Source of the DNA: Circinella umbellata
Lineage: Eukaryota > Mucoromycota > Mucoromycetes > Mucorales > Lichtheimiaceae
Length of the DNA: 64,000 nt
Direction of reading: 5' to 3'
Assembly (NCBI GenBank): GCA_025093555.1
Contig: JAIWNF010000003.1
Span: 1,240,001 to 1,304,000 of the forward strand
The notes below the pieces were generated by a model. The model was given only the letters and a program-made list of their open reading frames with translations. It did no database searches and had not been told where the DNA came from. Position numbers and translations under genes: made by a program. This document shows, piece after piece, positions 1-13,251 of this stretch; the first letter of the stretch is position 1; every line of letters begins with the position of its first letter.

Positions 1-2374
1 ATCCGAATTGTCGGGCACTTTTTTTGTAAGTATCTTTAAGAATAATAAAGAAGTAACTAGTTTATTGAGTATTTATAGAAGTTGATACATTATTTAATAG
101 GATGAGAATATTCTTCGTTATAATTTACACTTTTTATACAAAGAAAAAGCGATACCCCGGTAGAGCAATAATAGTATACTGCCAGGCCAACTTTTTATAT
201 TTACACTATTTCACCTACAAGTATGAGTAAACATAGTCCGTAATATGAATACCATAATATCAAAAATAAATCTGATAAATTCTTCAGTACAAGTATACTA
301 CGTGAATTGTATCAATATATACGACACCGCACTTTACTGTTTTATTCGCATCACATTTATTTTATTATTTAGGAGTTATTCCTTTTTTTTTAATCTAAAT
401 ATGTCATTACCGCTATTATCTTGCATAGCTATAAACTTGTGTTTACACTTCTATCCTACCCAAAAAAAAAAGAATATAACACTGCTTGCTTTGGCTTTCT
501 TCCTTGACGAAAAAAAAAAACGACCGCGTTCTTTTAATATCTATAACTTCCTATTTCTATATTGCTATGATAAAGCATAATCTGCACGTAACAAGGAGAG
601 CGATCACTGAAAGCATACAGTAAAATGGAGCTTTCTTAAATGAGCCTTGGAGGGAACACAGCAATTTTATTATTATACGTACGTATACAATAATTGATAA
701 TAACGTAATCTGCAAGCAAAATATTTTCTTAACGAGTATTATTAGTAAGTTATAGTGTTTATTATTATAGTAAAGTATGTGTTATTTTAATGTAAAATAG
801 GTCTACGTAATAGATTTTTTGAAAGCAATAACCTATCAATTCGTAAATAAAAAAGTGACATATCAACTTAAACTCTCCTTTTTTGAAAATATAAAAAGTA
901 CACCATTTCCAACTGATTTTTTTATATTTATGACAGAATAGATTTATTATGTAACCGAGTTACGGATACTACTTTGAACGCTATTAAAAAAGTTGTTGTG
1001 GGTAATATCTTGTTTTTATGTTCATTGTTCAATAACCATGACCTTAAATTGTAGTATATAGTGTCTTTTATTTTACACTTGTTAATCGCACATTCATGTC
1101 TCTACAAGCTGTTTAATATTTTGTATATTATGTCATTGGCTCGATGTACACAAGTGCTCATATAGAGGTATACAGTTCGTTTTACGGTTTATAGTCGTAC
1201 ATACAGTACGTAGTGATTATCCATCCGCTGTTCTAAAATTCTCTTCTGAAGCTATTCAACTATCTGACTAACTACGCCCCCAATCATCTAATTATTTTTT
1301 ACGTAATTATTTCTCTGAGATATAGAAATGCTCGTACGTACACCGTCATACTCAATTTCTAATAATAGTATCGATGTCTTTGAACAAATTACTATAGGTT
1401 TTCTTTCTATATATATTGCTCCTAATATATTGTGAAGCTTAATATAGCTTAACTGATAGCAGTATACTGCTATTTACATCTTCCTTAGGGCTTATACAAG
1501 TATCCAGATAGACATGACTATTTATAGTTTACATCAGGCATATAGTTAAAATCAAGATTTTGTAACTTCCTCGCTCAATAGTCTTTGGCTGTCTATCTAT
1601 GCTGCAAAAACGTTTGGTGATTGTTAAAGTTATATCTCGTGTGATATTTGCTTATTTCAATAAGAGTAGGGAATGACACATACAAGGTAAAATCCTTTGG
1701 ACTTTGTTATACATCTTCAATAATAATTCAGAAACTAGACTAAAGTTATACTTTTAAAATAATATTTTACAGAAACGACGTATTTATATGTTTTCTAGAG
1801 TCGGGTACTCGGGATTAGTCATTAATACTGAGAAGGTTACTATAGCTACTGTTCTGAAGTATATTGGGCTTAGCCGTGATACTTTTCTTTACTCTTAAAT
1901 TTAAGTTGACAGGGCGCAGGGAATCGGTATGCGATTTTACTCAGTTTCCATTTATTATTAAAAAGATATGAATTTATTTGACGGCTCCGACTTTTCGGTG
2001 GTACAGTTTCATTTTTGGAATTGAGGTTTGCTCACGTTTGTATTTTAAATATGATTTCTTATTTTATCTGGGACAAAGAGATGAGGTTCTTAGAATGCAA
2101 CACCTCGGATCTTATTATATATATTATTTCAATCTTTATGTTTCGTGGATCATCATGTATATATTCCCCATATTAAAAAGCGTTGAATGCATAATACTAT
2201 TATACGTTTTTTGGCCATATATATTATTTTACAAAAAGGAAAATATTGATGTACAAACTTTGTACGTATTCGCCGAGCTGTTACGTATTATATTATGCCT
2301 AATAGTACAAGAGGTTTAATATATCCATAGCAACTTCCCGCATCAATATTTTTTTGTTTACCTCCCCGAGCCCC
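1..2374. other. AT-rich intergenic region, no supported gene
   Basis: This stretch is very AT-rich with frequent stops in all frames. The two longest open frames (245-580 and 1978-2319) consist of Phe/Ile/Tyr/Leu-rich translation with no recognisable domain and no splice-linked neighbours. The second begins at TTG, not ATG. I see no tRNA, no coding exon series and no clear repeat. The right end presumably contains the promoter of the esterase gene that starts at 2558. Confidence 0.6.
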
Positions 2375-2426
2375 TGATCACCGTAATAAAATTAATTTTA
2401 TTCTAACAAGACAACTCCGGTGATCA
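2375..2426. promoter_or_regulatory. Nested inverted repeats upstream of the esterase gene
   Basis: TGATCACCG (2375-2383) is repeated as its exact reverse complement CGGTGATCA (2418-2426). Between them lies an 18-bp perfect palindrome, AATAAAATTAATTTTATT (2385-2402). The structure sits about 130 bp upstream of the esterase ATG at 2558, followed by an A-tract at 2445-2459. It could be a dimeric regulator site or a small foldback. Function is inferred from position and symmetry only. Confidence 0.4.
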
Positions 2427-2557
2427 TGCCGTTTTGTGTCATGCAAAAAAAAAAAAAAACGGAAAAAACAAATATTAAAAGAGGTCGACCCTGCAAATCT
2501 TCTTTTCTGTTTCTTTTGTTGCAACTTGAACATTTTTCAGTGCCCAAATAGAAAAGA

Positions 2558-4006
2558 ATGATTGTTACAATAACTAGTTCATTATTTCTTTGTATGATAA
2601 CGGTAATAAATACCGTCGACAGCTATACCGTTCATTGTGATACTGGACCACATTCAGTATTTCCAACAACTCCCAATGAAGCACCACAACTGATTTCAGC
2701 TATCCCTTGCTATCAAGGAACATATAATAACCTTGTAGCATTTGGTGATTCTTGGACCTGGAATGGGTATACACATGCTTTCTCATTATTCTTGGTTATA
2801 TCAATCATAGATTAAATGAAATAGAAAACAATCAGCTAATTCTTTCAATTCTCTTTTATTTTTCAAGTGTAGAACCATTAACTGAAGATTCCTACAAGTT
2901 TCGGGAGTTTGTATGTAAGGAAAAAATATATCCTAATGATCCTAAAAGTAACAAGAAACCCTTATTTCTATTATGTTTCAAACTTTAGCACAAGCGAAAT
3001 ACAAATGGACCAACATGGATAGAGTATTTGGCAACATATTTGGGTGCTGATTTATATGATCAAGCATATTCTGGCGCCACAGCAAATAATGTCAGTAAAA
3101 GATCGAATTACAAAATTACTTTTTCAAAATAAGAAAAAAATATATGTGTTATGCCATTTTCTAAAAAGCTTATTAGCTTTATTTATTTATTTATTTTTAA
3201 AAAAACTAGTCCATATTACCTCGAAGTGTCCCTGATATAAGCGAACAAATTTTACAGTTTAACTCGAACGATTTAAATCTTAACAGCGCAGAAACACTAT
3301 ATATTATTTGGACAGGTACGAAAGTGTAGATTTTCTAAAGAGGAATTTGTAGATATTGATTATTTATTTTATACTTAAGGTGTCAACGATGTTCATGATA
3401 TATATGTAAAGACAAATGATATCACCAAGCAAAATATACTTTTAAATTCTATCGTTGACTCTGTAACAAAAGAAGTGGTAAAAAATTAGTTCTTTCTTTT
3501 CAGTTGATGCTTTGTGTAGCTAAAGGGAACAAAGTGGGAAGTAGACTGACACTGACTATGTAATTTAGAACTCATTCCACCCCACCGACCACTTATTGAT
3601 TATGGGATTAGCACCTATTGAACGCCTCCCGCTTTTTTCTTCATTATCTGACCCTACTGCATTAATAAAGTTGATTCGGACATACAATGAAAAGCTAAAA
3701 GCTTTAGCAGCCAGTCGCTACCCATCCACAAAATTCATAAGTGCGAACTTTATGTTTGAGAAATACATCGCATTCCATAACTCGTATAAATATGTAGACA
3801 CCACTCAAGCATGTACCTTGGATCTTGAGCAATGTATCAAGTCTAATTACAGGTAAACAATGATATTTGATTAATTAGTAAAATAATAATAAAATAAATA
3901 CTAAGATGTTATACTATATAGTTACTTATGGTGGGACGAATGGCATCCAACTACAAAAACACACCAGCTAATAGCAACTGATGTATTCCATAATTTGCAT
4001 GAATAA
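2558..4006 (+). CDS. Secreted GDSL/SGNH-family esterase (CE16-like), 8 exons
   Basis: The protein begins MIVTITSSLFLCMITVINTV, a plausible signal peptide, so it is probably secreted. Block I carries the nucleophile serine in VAFGDSWTWNG (about 2737-2767). The exon at 2989-3090 reads NGPTWIEYLA...YSGATANN, typical of the family. The exons at 3210-3315 and 3380-3477 join to give LYIIWTGVNDVHDIY (block III Asn). The last exon, from 3922, gives WWDEWHPTTKTHQLIA with the catalytic Asp/His pair. Splice sites found by keeping the frame: exons end at about 2766, 2910, 3090, 3315, 3477, about 3509 and 3852, and resume at 2868, 2989, 3210, 3380, about 3498, 3568 and 3922. All junctions keep frame to TAA 4004-4006, so the gene looks intact. 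Known role of the family: hydrolysis of acetyl or other esters on polysaccharides or lipids. The substrate cannot be told from sequence. The exact position of the small sixth exon is the least certain part. Confidence 0.82.
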
Positions 4007-4564
4007 AATAGAGTTATATTTGGTCATCATCTCATTATTAAAGATGGGGTCATTTTTTAATGCAGCTTGTAGATTTTTAATCATGCTTCTGTACCACATC
4101 GCTATGTACCGTAATAAATCACACATGTCATGTGAACTTGTCTTAATACAATGACGAAACACCTCAACAACCTTTCTGTTGTTGTAGTACAAAAGTATAT
4201 AAATAGATGGAAACACCTATACAAAAAGAAACAGATCTGGAATTGTTGCGTTTTATTCGTTCATTATCAACAACATCATGCCGACGTCGTAACATTGAGT
4301 ATTGTATTAATATTTTCAATAATATTCGAAATGTACAAATCATGGGAAATAATTCAATACAATACGACAATTCCCCACAGCAGCAAAAGGCTATCTTTTA
4401 TCTGGACAAATTTATCAACATCAACATCAGTGGTGAGCAGTATCTGTAATCTATGGAGCTGGCCTACGGCTCTTTTATCGGAAAGCAAATAGTGGTTATG
4501 CATCAAAGCGCGAAAACAATGTGTCATGATTATTATTGCCGAGAAACATAATCAAGAGTCTCCA
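4007..4564. other. Unassigned region with weak open frames
   Basis: An ATG frame (4207-4449, 80 codons) and a different-frame continuation (about 4441-4530, reading VIYGAGLRLFYRKANSGYAS) are open on the plus strand, and shorter frames are open on the minus strand. The continuation, which breaks frame near 4440, has the feel of a decayed transposase or of the 5' part of the following pseudogene. I recognise no domain with confidence and do not call a gene. Confidence 0.3.
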
Positions 4565-6268
4565 ATGCTATTACCGTATGACATTCTTGGTATTACTTTT
4601 AGTTCGCTGTCTTTATCTGATCTATTACAATGTGCGATAGTATGTGAATTAATTTGTGGTTTCATGCTATTGTTGAGTGGTTCGAATTTTGGAATCGCAC
4701 ATTGAAAAACAACGATATCGCAGAACAGCAACATGATACAATATCATTACCAACAGAACTAGATATTAAGAAAAAATAAGAGCAAGACATACAGAGTTTA
4801 TTAATACTTATTTTACATTCAAAGTCCCGTGTTGTAAAATCAATACGTATGTTCTTTTTTTTTATAATTGCATATGGTAATTTGTTATGACAAGCGCTTG
4901 TTTTTTATGTTCTTTTCGTTGGTTTTCTAATTCAACTAAAGCAAAAAAACAACGTAAGGTTTAAAAGATGTTACATTGCAAAACGTATCGTACAGTTATT
5001 GAAAAGTGTAATTCGAATATCAAGTCCTCCGATTACTCAACTCTTACTCGAAAATGTCGATCTTTCCCAGAACTTAGTTTATCTTCGTTATCTCGGATGC
5101 ATGCATGAATATGACACATCTTTTCCAATTTTTTCACAACGGAAAACTCCCACCTAATCACTACGTATGTAGACGACATGAATAATGAAGAGCAGAATGA
5201 AAAGAGAGAGATAAGAAATGTATAAAAAAACTCACCAAAACATTACCTAAAAAGACGACAATGAGACAACAAATATATCAGCGGCAGCAAATACGAACGA
5301 GAAAAGGCTCTTTATTACTTGTTGGAAAAAAGAGCAATGCGACCACATTTTAAATAAAGACCGCGCCAACACTTTCCGGTACGTATATATATTCATGATA
5401 CAACGATGCTAATCGATCCGATATTAAAATCTCCCAATTAACAGTCTTTACCCTTGATTCACGAGACAAACTAAACCACGAACAGATACTCTGTCACCTG
5501 GCACGTAGATACTATCCTATAACCATATCAACACCAAAAAGAGGTCGTAATAATCATTTTCTGTTTTGTTGTATTTTCAAAGGGGTTGAAACCCATAATA
5601 GAAGTAGCACAACTACTACAGGTCTTATTACCCAAGATTGGCACATATTTGCACCAGCCAAAGACATTAATCAATATTTGAGAAAGTTATCTCCATCCTC
5701 TTTGGAACTTTTATTCATTGATTATGACATACGATTAATTACAACAACATTATTTTTGAATTAAAATATTAGTCATTTACGATAGCTTGAATTATGCTGT
5801 ATATTTTTGTATTGAAACACCATAACTCCAGCCAAAAATGAACCCCACGTTTGAACCATCATTTTGTGCCATGTTGACGCGATGTCCCAGTTTACAAGTA
5901 CTTATAATTCAAAAACCACTGGGTGTAATTCCTTACCATCACGATCATGATGAATCACTCGAATTTTATCAAGTTAATATCATAAATACAGTGTTAGTTG
6001 TCTTGGCAACAGCATGTACACAATTAAAACAGCTGACTATCATATTGAAGGAACATGTCAAGGATACACACCTTCAGGATTTAATCGATATGCAAATAGT
6101 AATGGATCCAATAATCTGGACTATCTCAAAATGAAGCTCAATCCAGAGGACTATGACATTCCTCAAACCATTAATATGCTTCCTCGACTTGTTACTCTTT
6201 ATTGTAGCAATCTTGGATTTCAAACTCGATTTGCTGTTTACATAGCCTTTATTACAACAACGCGGTAG
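4565..6268 (+). pseudogene. Decayed F-box/LRR-type protein gene
   Basis: The ATG at 4565 opens an F-box-like segment, MLLPYDILGITFSSLSLSDL, followed by LQCAIVC. At about 4650 the frame must shift by one base to continue as WFHAIVEWFEFWNRTL, which completes the F-box helix pattern. No intron with usable sites fits there. Downstream, open segments in different frames look like leucine-rich regions: about 4967-5160 (AKRIVQLLKSVIRISS, NLVYLRYLGC), about 5450-5764 (LRKLSPSSLELLFIDYD), 5838-6134 (LTRCPSLQVLIIQKP, TACTQLKQLTI) and 6014-6268 (INMLPRLVTLYCSNLGF). The last two overlap in different frames, so another shift is needed near 6030-6130. The whole reads as one F-box/LRR substrate adaptor of a kind abundant in these fungi, broken by at least two frameshifts. 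Some gaps could be introns; the F-box frameshift is the firmest lesion. Confidence 0.55.
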
Positions 6269-6351
6269 CTCACTACTTGAAGATCGTTATTTTCTTTTGT
6301 AATCATCTTACTGGTATTAGTTTGGTTTTAGTATAATATCTATCAGTAGTA

Positions 6352-6371
6352 ATATATATATATATATATAT
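6352..6371. repeat. (TA)n microsatellite
   Basis: A run of about ten TA units followed by a short TG run lies in the 272-bp gap between the F-box pseudogene and the stop of the ABCD transporter gene. No other structure is visible in the gap. Confidence 0.8.
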
Positions 6372-6540
6372 GTGTGTGTTACGTATGCCATTTATATTAT
6401 AAATACAATATAAAAAAAGTTGATGGGGGGCATGGATATATATTTTTATTATAAGTAAGTTAATAGTATATTATTTTATAAAAAAAATTAAGAGACATAT
6501 ATTTAAAATGAGAAAATTGTTGATTTTTTCTTATATTCAA

Positions 6541-9248
6541 TTAAGCATTGGCAGCGGCAGCCTTCATTTCTTGTAATTCTTGTAATCTGGCTTGCATTTT
6601 AGGTACTTCTATCAACTTTTGCTCAATCTATACATGGAAAGTAACATAGTTAGTTTATGATATTCTTTATTTTGTTGCCCTACTTTTTTGTTGTTGTTTA
6701 CATACCGCGTTCTTTTCTTCTTGAAGTGCCAAACGTTTTTGAGCATCCAATTTAGTAAAGACGTAGCCACCTTGGCCATCATATTGTAAAATAAAGTTAT
6801 GATATTGCCATAAGGATGGACGATGCGATACAGTCAACAAGGAAATACCAAGAGCTATTGAAATAACCGTACGTTTAGTATCGTCAATTTATATACAATA
6901 GATTTCTTTAAGAGTCCAATCCTATTATTTATTACTCACCTGTAGCATGTGTATACATGATCTTTTCAATATCCATGCTTACAGCACTAGTACATTCATC
7001 CAAAATCGCATAACGAGGAGAATGGTAAAATAATCGTGCCATAGCGATCTACAGAGACCGAAAAAAAAGCACACGCAAGTAAATTAAAATGTCATCATAT
7101 CCAATTTAATCAAAATAAAGATAAAACACTTACTCTTTGTTTATCACCACCTGATAATGCAATGGCCCATTCCTTTTCTGTATCCCATCCACCTTCACGC
7201 TCAACGATATGTTGAATTTGAACCACCTTGAGAATTTCAAGTAAGTCAGCATCAGTTACATTACGATTCTTCATGTCTTCAATGGTATCTGGGTAAAGAA
7301 TTTGATCTCTCAAAGTACCAAGAGAAAGATAAGGTCGTTGAGGAATATAAAAGATATCACGGTGATGAGGCTTATGTAAAGTACCGCCATAAACCGGCCA
7401 TAAACCACCTAAGATACGGAACAAGGAGGATTTACCACAGCCGTTAGGTCCTACAATTAACAAATGCATCTATAATAACCATAATAATTTTGTGTGAGCT
7501 GGGTTTTTATATAAGAAAACGATTCCATAAAAAAACAATTAAATGATAATACATACACCAGGCTTGACATGGAAAGTAAGTTGAGGAACGAGAACGTCGC
7601 CATTAGGACTGATAATAGGAACATCAATAAATTCAATGTTTTCACTTTCTTCAATCTTGCCACGACCTTCTAATTGTTTAGCATTATCTTCTGTGGAAGC
7701 GGAGGATACGAGTCTCTTTTGGTATCTTCCAGCTTTAACGTCTTCAAACACATCCAATAAATCCGTGACACGGCTTGTATATCCAGCTAACTCGGTGATT
7801 TCTTTGTAAGCATACATAATACGTCCAACAGCATCCGATGAACTCATTAATAATCTACGATTCGTGACAAAACCTTCTGTACGTCCACCAATATCCGAAC
7901 TCGACAACCCAGGAATCTTGAAAAATACAGGAACAGAACAAAGAACAAGACCACATGCGCCCCAAAAGTATTTAATAACAAAATCTTCGAGCATACCATG
8001 AGGTACACGTAATCTAAACACACGATTAACATGTTTAATCAAAGCATAGTAGGACTGATCCAAAGCATTCTTCTCTACACGTTGGCCCTCGTATAAAGCA
8101 ATCTCTTCTGCATTTTCAATCAAACGGGAGTGCCCAAATCTGAATTCACCTTCCAACCGTTGCTCTTCGGCAACCATTTTACCAAAGGAGGGTGTGTAAC
8201 GACGCATGGCACCTCCTGATAAGTTAATAATGATGGTTCCCAAGAGGACACCTTCGAAACCGACACCGCGTGTGAGTTGGTAGTTGTAAATAAATACATC
8301 CAAGACGGGTTTAGCCAAGTTGGAATACAATTCTGCCAGTGAATTGCTGAATTTGGTGGTGTCGACAGTAATACATTGATCGGCATTCTTGATACGGTCA
8401 TCGAGATTTCCTACAGCATAAAATGTCATGTCGCTCATGTATTGTTTATGGATATGATGCGTTAATCGTGTACGGAAAGCTAGTGCTAATTTACTTTGCA
8501 TGTATGATAACTAGATTTATATAATACGATTAGATGTGAGGATTTAATATACTACTAACACCTCCTTTTATATCTTATAAATAAACTACTTACCATACTA
8601 TTCGTATATGTTGCTGGAACAGCTACAAGCATCCACCACCCAATACCCATGACAAATTCACGTAATTTACCACGAACAAGAGCGCTGACAATACGTCCAT
8701 CCAAGGAAGCAATATAAACTGATAAGATGGTTCTAAACACTATATATAAACTCTGGGATCAGTATATTAAACAAAAAAAAATTACAACTAGCTCGGCATA
8801 TAAATCTTTACCTAAAAATCCAGAATGAATAATTAACATAAGAAATTCTTTAGATTTTAATCCAGGCATAACAATAGAAAGTAATCTTTGGATTTGTTTT
8901 AAAAAGGCTACATCCACCTATAATCAATTCAATCCATTGTTGCGTAAGTTATATATGCATACAGTATAATAATATACACAGGATTACAATAGTCTTTTTT
9001 TTTACCTCTCCTTTACGCTTCTTTGTTGGTTTAGAATCGTCTGTAGTTGTTAATTTGGGTTTACGAGGTTGCTTGGTCCCTCTTTGAAACTTTTGCACCA
9101 CTTGTCTGATAGTTAAAACTGTGCGCACAAGAAATAATAAAATAAGACCCCTTCGTACGGAATCTCTATGAGTCATGTATGACTTTGCCCATTGTTTTAA
9201 TAAGGGCCCCCATTGCGTACCCGCCAAAGTGGATAAGACGTTTGGCAT
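6541..9248 (-). CDS. Peroxisomal ABCD-type half transporter (Pxa/ALD family)
   Basis: About 720 residues in roughly eight exons. The N-terminal basic/hydrophobic part ([17 protein letters not shown]...) is followed by a membrane domain with the peroxisomal-ABC loop signature [17 protein letters not shown] near 8100. The nucleotide-binding domain has Walker A GPNGCGKS (about 7430-7455), Q-loop [16 protein letters not shown], signature LSGGDKQR (about 7130), then after an intron IAMARLF, Walker [12 protein letters not shown] (about 6990) and the switch His in [11 protein letters not shown] (about 6830). The tail is a short coiled coil ending MKAAAAN. Family knowledge: ABCD half transporters dimerise and import very-long-chain or CoA-activated fatty acids into peroxisomes for beta-oxidation. 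Whether it is the Pxa1 or Pxa2 partner cannot be decided here. The ATG at 9248 is the first Met after a T-rich region. The gene appears intact. Confidence 0.9.
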
Positions 9249-9413
9249 TACGCAATTATATGTTATATACAAAAAAAAGGCGTAAAGGAAAAAAAAAACA
9301 GAAAAAGAAAAAAAGGAAAAGGGAACGAATGAAAATAAAGGGAAAAAAGCGATTTTATTATTTGGCACACAGAAACAGAGAGACAGATTGTGTGTAACCG
9401 CACGTGAAGATCC

Positions 9414-12400
9414 TTAGGGTGGTTGCTGGAGATTTTGAATGTGATGTAATGCCTCACGTACCTTAAAAAATAATGTTGATATTAAAAAAATTCATGTGAG
9501 CGAAATTCATATTCATTGTATTTTTGTTAGTTTGAGGTGAACATAATAAAATATATTCATTATCTTTACCTGATCCTTAAGTTGCTCCTTATATCGATAT
9601 TCTTGAAATTCATTTTCTTCTTCTTTATGACATGCTTCCCATGCTGCCAAAATGGCCTGAACCACAGGATCAAACTGCTGTCCATATTTTATTCGTTGTT
9701 GAGGTGTTGCCAAGGCACGGCAAGCATTAATTCTTACTTTATAGTTACGGCATTGTCGTACTGAATGTATTAAAGCTCGGTAAAGACCATCGGTCCATGG
9801 ATAATCATTCTCTTCACCACCAATAGGGAGTACGGGATTCTTTAATATGTTGCTGGCAGCATGGCATGCGTTCCACCTTGTTTTTAGTGATCCAGATTCG
9901 ATATTCTTGGTCACCCCCGCCATGGCATTTTTCACAAGTTGAAGATTTCGTCCAAACCTAAAATAGTCATGCGGGGTGATACGCAGCAAACTACCAATAG
10001 CTCGTACTGCATTCGATCGTAACTAAAGTTATTTTTTGAAGTTATTTCTTATCCTTTTGCTAATTTAAGTACCTCTTTTTTTTATTATTATCATTTTACC
10101 TTATCATTATCCAACGCTGCCGAAGTCGCTGTCGTTAAGATATCTGCCCATACCTGCATCGATATCCATTCACTTATATCAAATTCGGGCTTTTCACTGT
10201 CCGCAAACAAACAAATTAATAAAATTTCCCCACATTCTGGGTTTGCACATGGGCAACTTCTCTTTCCTTCTTTTTTTTTTTGGTTTGTGACTAACCTTTC
10301 TATCACCAAAGCATCACATAGATTCCCTTGAGCCCAACTTGCCCGTGCTCTTACTAAAATTGATTTATCATTCATTTGTTCTAAAATAGCAGATGCCATA
10401 TCAGAAACAAATAATGGATCATCATGTAAGCTTGGAAATAGAATAAATACTCCAAGCGCTCGACAAGCTGCTGCACGGACATTTGTATTTTGATCACTTG
10501 CCAACGGAAGTAATAATGTAATAGCCAATGTTTGATTCTTAGGTGGTAACTGCTCATAAATATCCTTCGACAGACTTGCAAGACAGTCGCATGTCATGCT
10601 ACGGACAGGACCTGATATATCCATAGATGTGGATTGAATATGTTTTTCAAGCATGGTAATCCACCATGATACAAATTGGTTCTTCTATATATTTTAGATA
10701 GAATTTATTATTTCTATTACATTCCCAAATCAAAAAGAGAAAAAAATCCTTACCATGCCTTCATTAGTCAATACCATAGATCCTGCATAAGATTCAGCGA
10801 ATTTTAACGCTGCTATACGGATTGTCGCTTCTTTATCTTTGAGTGCTTCATCAAATTGCGCATCAATGAATTGATATTTATCATTACTATATGAATAGTT
10901 TGAGTTAACAACATTGTTCTTCTATTACAAAAGTAATGTTCAAGAAACAAGAAAAGCCACCTACAATGTGGTATCTGGGTAAGTTTTGGAAACTATTCCA
11001 AGTGTTTGCCATGCCATGGCAACCAGTTCGGTATCTTGGGGTGTCATTGCCGTGGATTCCAGTAATAAATCAATTAATGGTAATGAATAATCTAATAAAG
11101 GTTTCACTTGATTTCTAGGTCCATTTTCTAAAATTGCAGAAACAACAGCTAGGATGGATGTTCTGATTGTTGCTAAATAAATAAAGTGAGTATTTCATTC
11201 TTCTTCTGTTTAATCCTGGTTTTTTTATATCCAACATACTTCCGTTAGTCCATCGTTTCATTACAGTCTTATATAGTTTTTCCACATAACCCGGTGCTAA
11301 TCGATCATAAGGAGTATTTACAATCAACACACATGTCAATTTCATGATTAATGTAAGCACTTGAGGTTGTTGTTCTTTTTCTAATGCATAAATTAATCCT
11401 GCATGAAAATCACGAAGTATTGATGCAACTCGTTCAGATAAAGAAGTAAATGATGATTTCGAATCTCTATCAAAAGAAAAAGTACAATATGTTGGATTAA
11501 ATACATACAATACCTCCCCTTTCCCTGTGCGCTCACTGAGTTCGTGTCGTTTATTATTTATTTATTTTACCTTTCCGATGCGACGCTTAAATACTGTTTT
11601 GATCCATCTAACATTGCAATTAATGTATTACACACGGCTGTACGTACTGTTGTAGTAGGATCATACAAAAGTATTGTGCATAAAGATAGAGGTTGATTAT
11701 CAGATTGAAGAGTTGGATAGAGATGACCATGCTGTTCCGTATTATTCATAAGGAAGATAGAAAATGTGTCAGGAATAAATTTTTGCCAATGAGGATATAA
11801 CGCACGTGGTGATGTCTATTGAAAAAATGTTTTTTTTTTGTTTAGTAATAAAAGAATTAAATAAAAAAGCTCAGGCCAAAGATTTATTCACCTTAGCAAT
11901 AGCAGTAAGACAAAGTAACGCATTAATTCGTATTTTTGCATCGTCTCTCCTATATAATGATAAGCTCAAATATCAGAATCTCTCCCTCTCGTATAAGTAC
12001 TTTAGATTTATACATACTGTCTACGTGGGTTTGCCATGGTTGTATCTCCTGTATCCGATAATTCTGAATCTGAACTCGTCAATCCAATCACTCTCGGTTC
12101 CATTGATCTCCATGAAATCTGAGACGATTGTCGAGTTGTTGTTGTTGCTGCTACTTGTTGTGGCACTCGTGTCATACGACCTAATCGTGTACTTGTTGAT
12201 GCCGTAATAGAATCTTCCTTCAGCATTGCATTATACGCGTGTGTCGAAACACTTGTAAATATAAACCTTTGTATAATTTGAACAATATCACATAGCGGAT
12301 TCGTCACGAGTGTTTTATCTTGAGACAACACAAATTGTAATGCCCGTAAAGTACTACTGGCTACTTTACGAACCGCTGAATCCGTAAAATCTAAAGAGGA

Positions 12401-13251
12401 GGATGCTACCATCATAGTACCATGAGATCCATGCTCGACCACACATACATTAGATAAAAGGGCTTGATAATATTGAGCATAATAAGGTTGTAATTTGGAT
12501 CCAGAATTAGCACAACTATTTCCGATACAATTGATTGCCATGCGCCGCACTTCTAACGGTCGTGTTGATCGATCCGCCAGTCCAAGTAATAGATTTGAAA
12601 GTTTTGGGTAATATTTTGATGCATTTGATGCATTTCCAAAAACTAATGCGCTTAGTGCACGAAGCATATCCACTCTTAATTCGGCTGCTGCTATTGTATC
12701 TTTTGCTCGTTCTAGTCCATCGAGTAAAAATGTGATACATATTTCAAACTGGGACGATCGTAGACTAGTCAAGCGAATCTGAATATATATATATAAAAGA
12801 AAAAGATTCCTTTCGCAACTTAGAATTCAAAAGGCACCATGACGAGTGAATGAACCCAAGAGAAGAATGAAGGATTTACCTGTTTTGCACACGCTTTAAA
12901 CATAAATTTACAAAATGAAGGACAAGCTTCATGATCAATAGTTAAGCATTTACATCCTGCAATTAAGATATCAATAATTTGCTATATGGGTTGTATATTG
13001 CTTAGTATTTTAGCTTGAATAAAAGTACAAAAAGAAATATGCAATTCAAAATAGAAGTCTATCTATATTACCTGGTCAGGTACATTCTTTATAGGAGCAT
13101 CTATCTCGTCGAGATCATTAAGAATTTCAACAATGGTTTCAGGAGCTTTGTCCTCATTTTTGTTGTTGTTATTATTGTTGTTGCTATTAACATGACGATA
13201 AAAATGAAGTATAAGCGTATGGAATTGCTGTAAAGACTTTTGGGTAACCAT
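9414..13251 (-). CDS. HEATR6-like HEAT-repeat protein
   Basis: A multi-exon gene of about ten exons encoding HEAT repeats throughout. Recognisable HEATR6 landmarks in order: RVDMLRALSALVFGNASNAS and VRRMAINCIGNSCANSGSK (12.5-12.7 kb), a Ser/Thr-rich linker with SDSELSD, PHWQKFIPDTF and LDGSKQYLSVASE (11.6-11.8 kb), NTPYDRLAPG (11.3 kb), RAAACRALGVFILFPSLHDD and DKSILVRARASWAQGNLCDA (10.3-10.5 kb), LRSNAVRAIGSLL (10.0 kb) and KTRWNACHAASNILKNPVLP (9.85 kb). It ends ALHHIQNLQQPP with TAA at 9414-9416. The ATG at 13251 gives an N-terminus of about human HEATR6 length upstream of the first conserved block. An open frame further upstream has no ATG and was not used. Molecular function of this family is poorly defined; HEAT arrays are usually protein-interaction scaffolds. 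The gene appears intact. Confidence 0.8.

Noticed and set aside
245..580. Open frame of 111 codons
   Set aside because: Ile/Leu/Phe/Tyr-rich translation of AT-rich DNA with poly-Lys from A-tracts; no domain, no splice partners.
1978..2319. Open frame of 113 codons with hydrophobic stretches
   Set aside because: Begins at TTG, not ATG, and shows no family pattern; hydrophobicity is expected from T-rich DNA.
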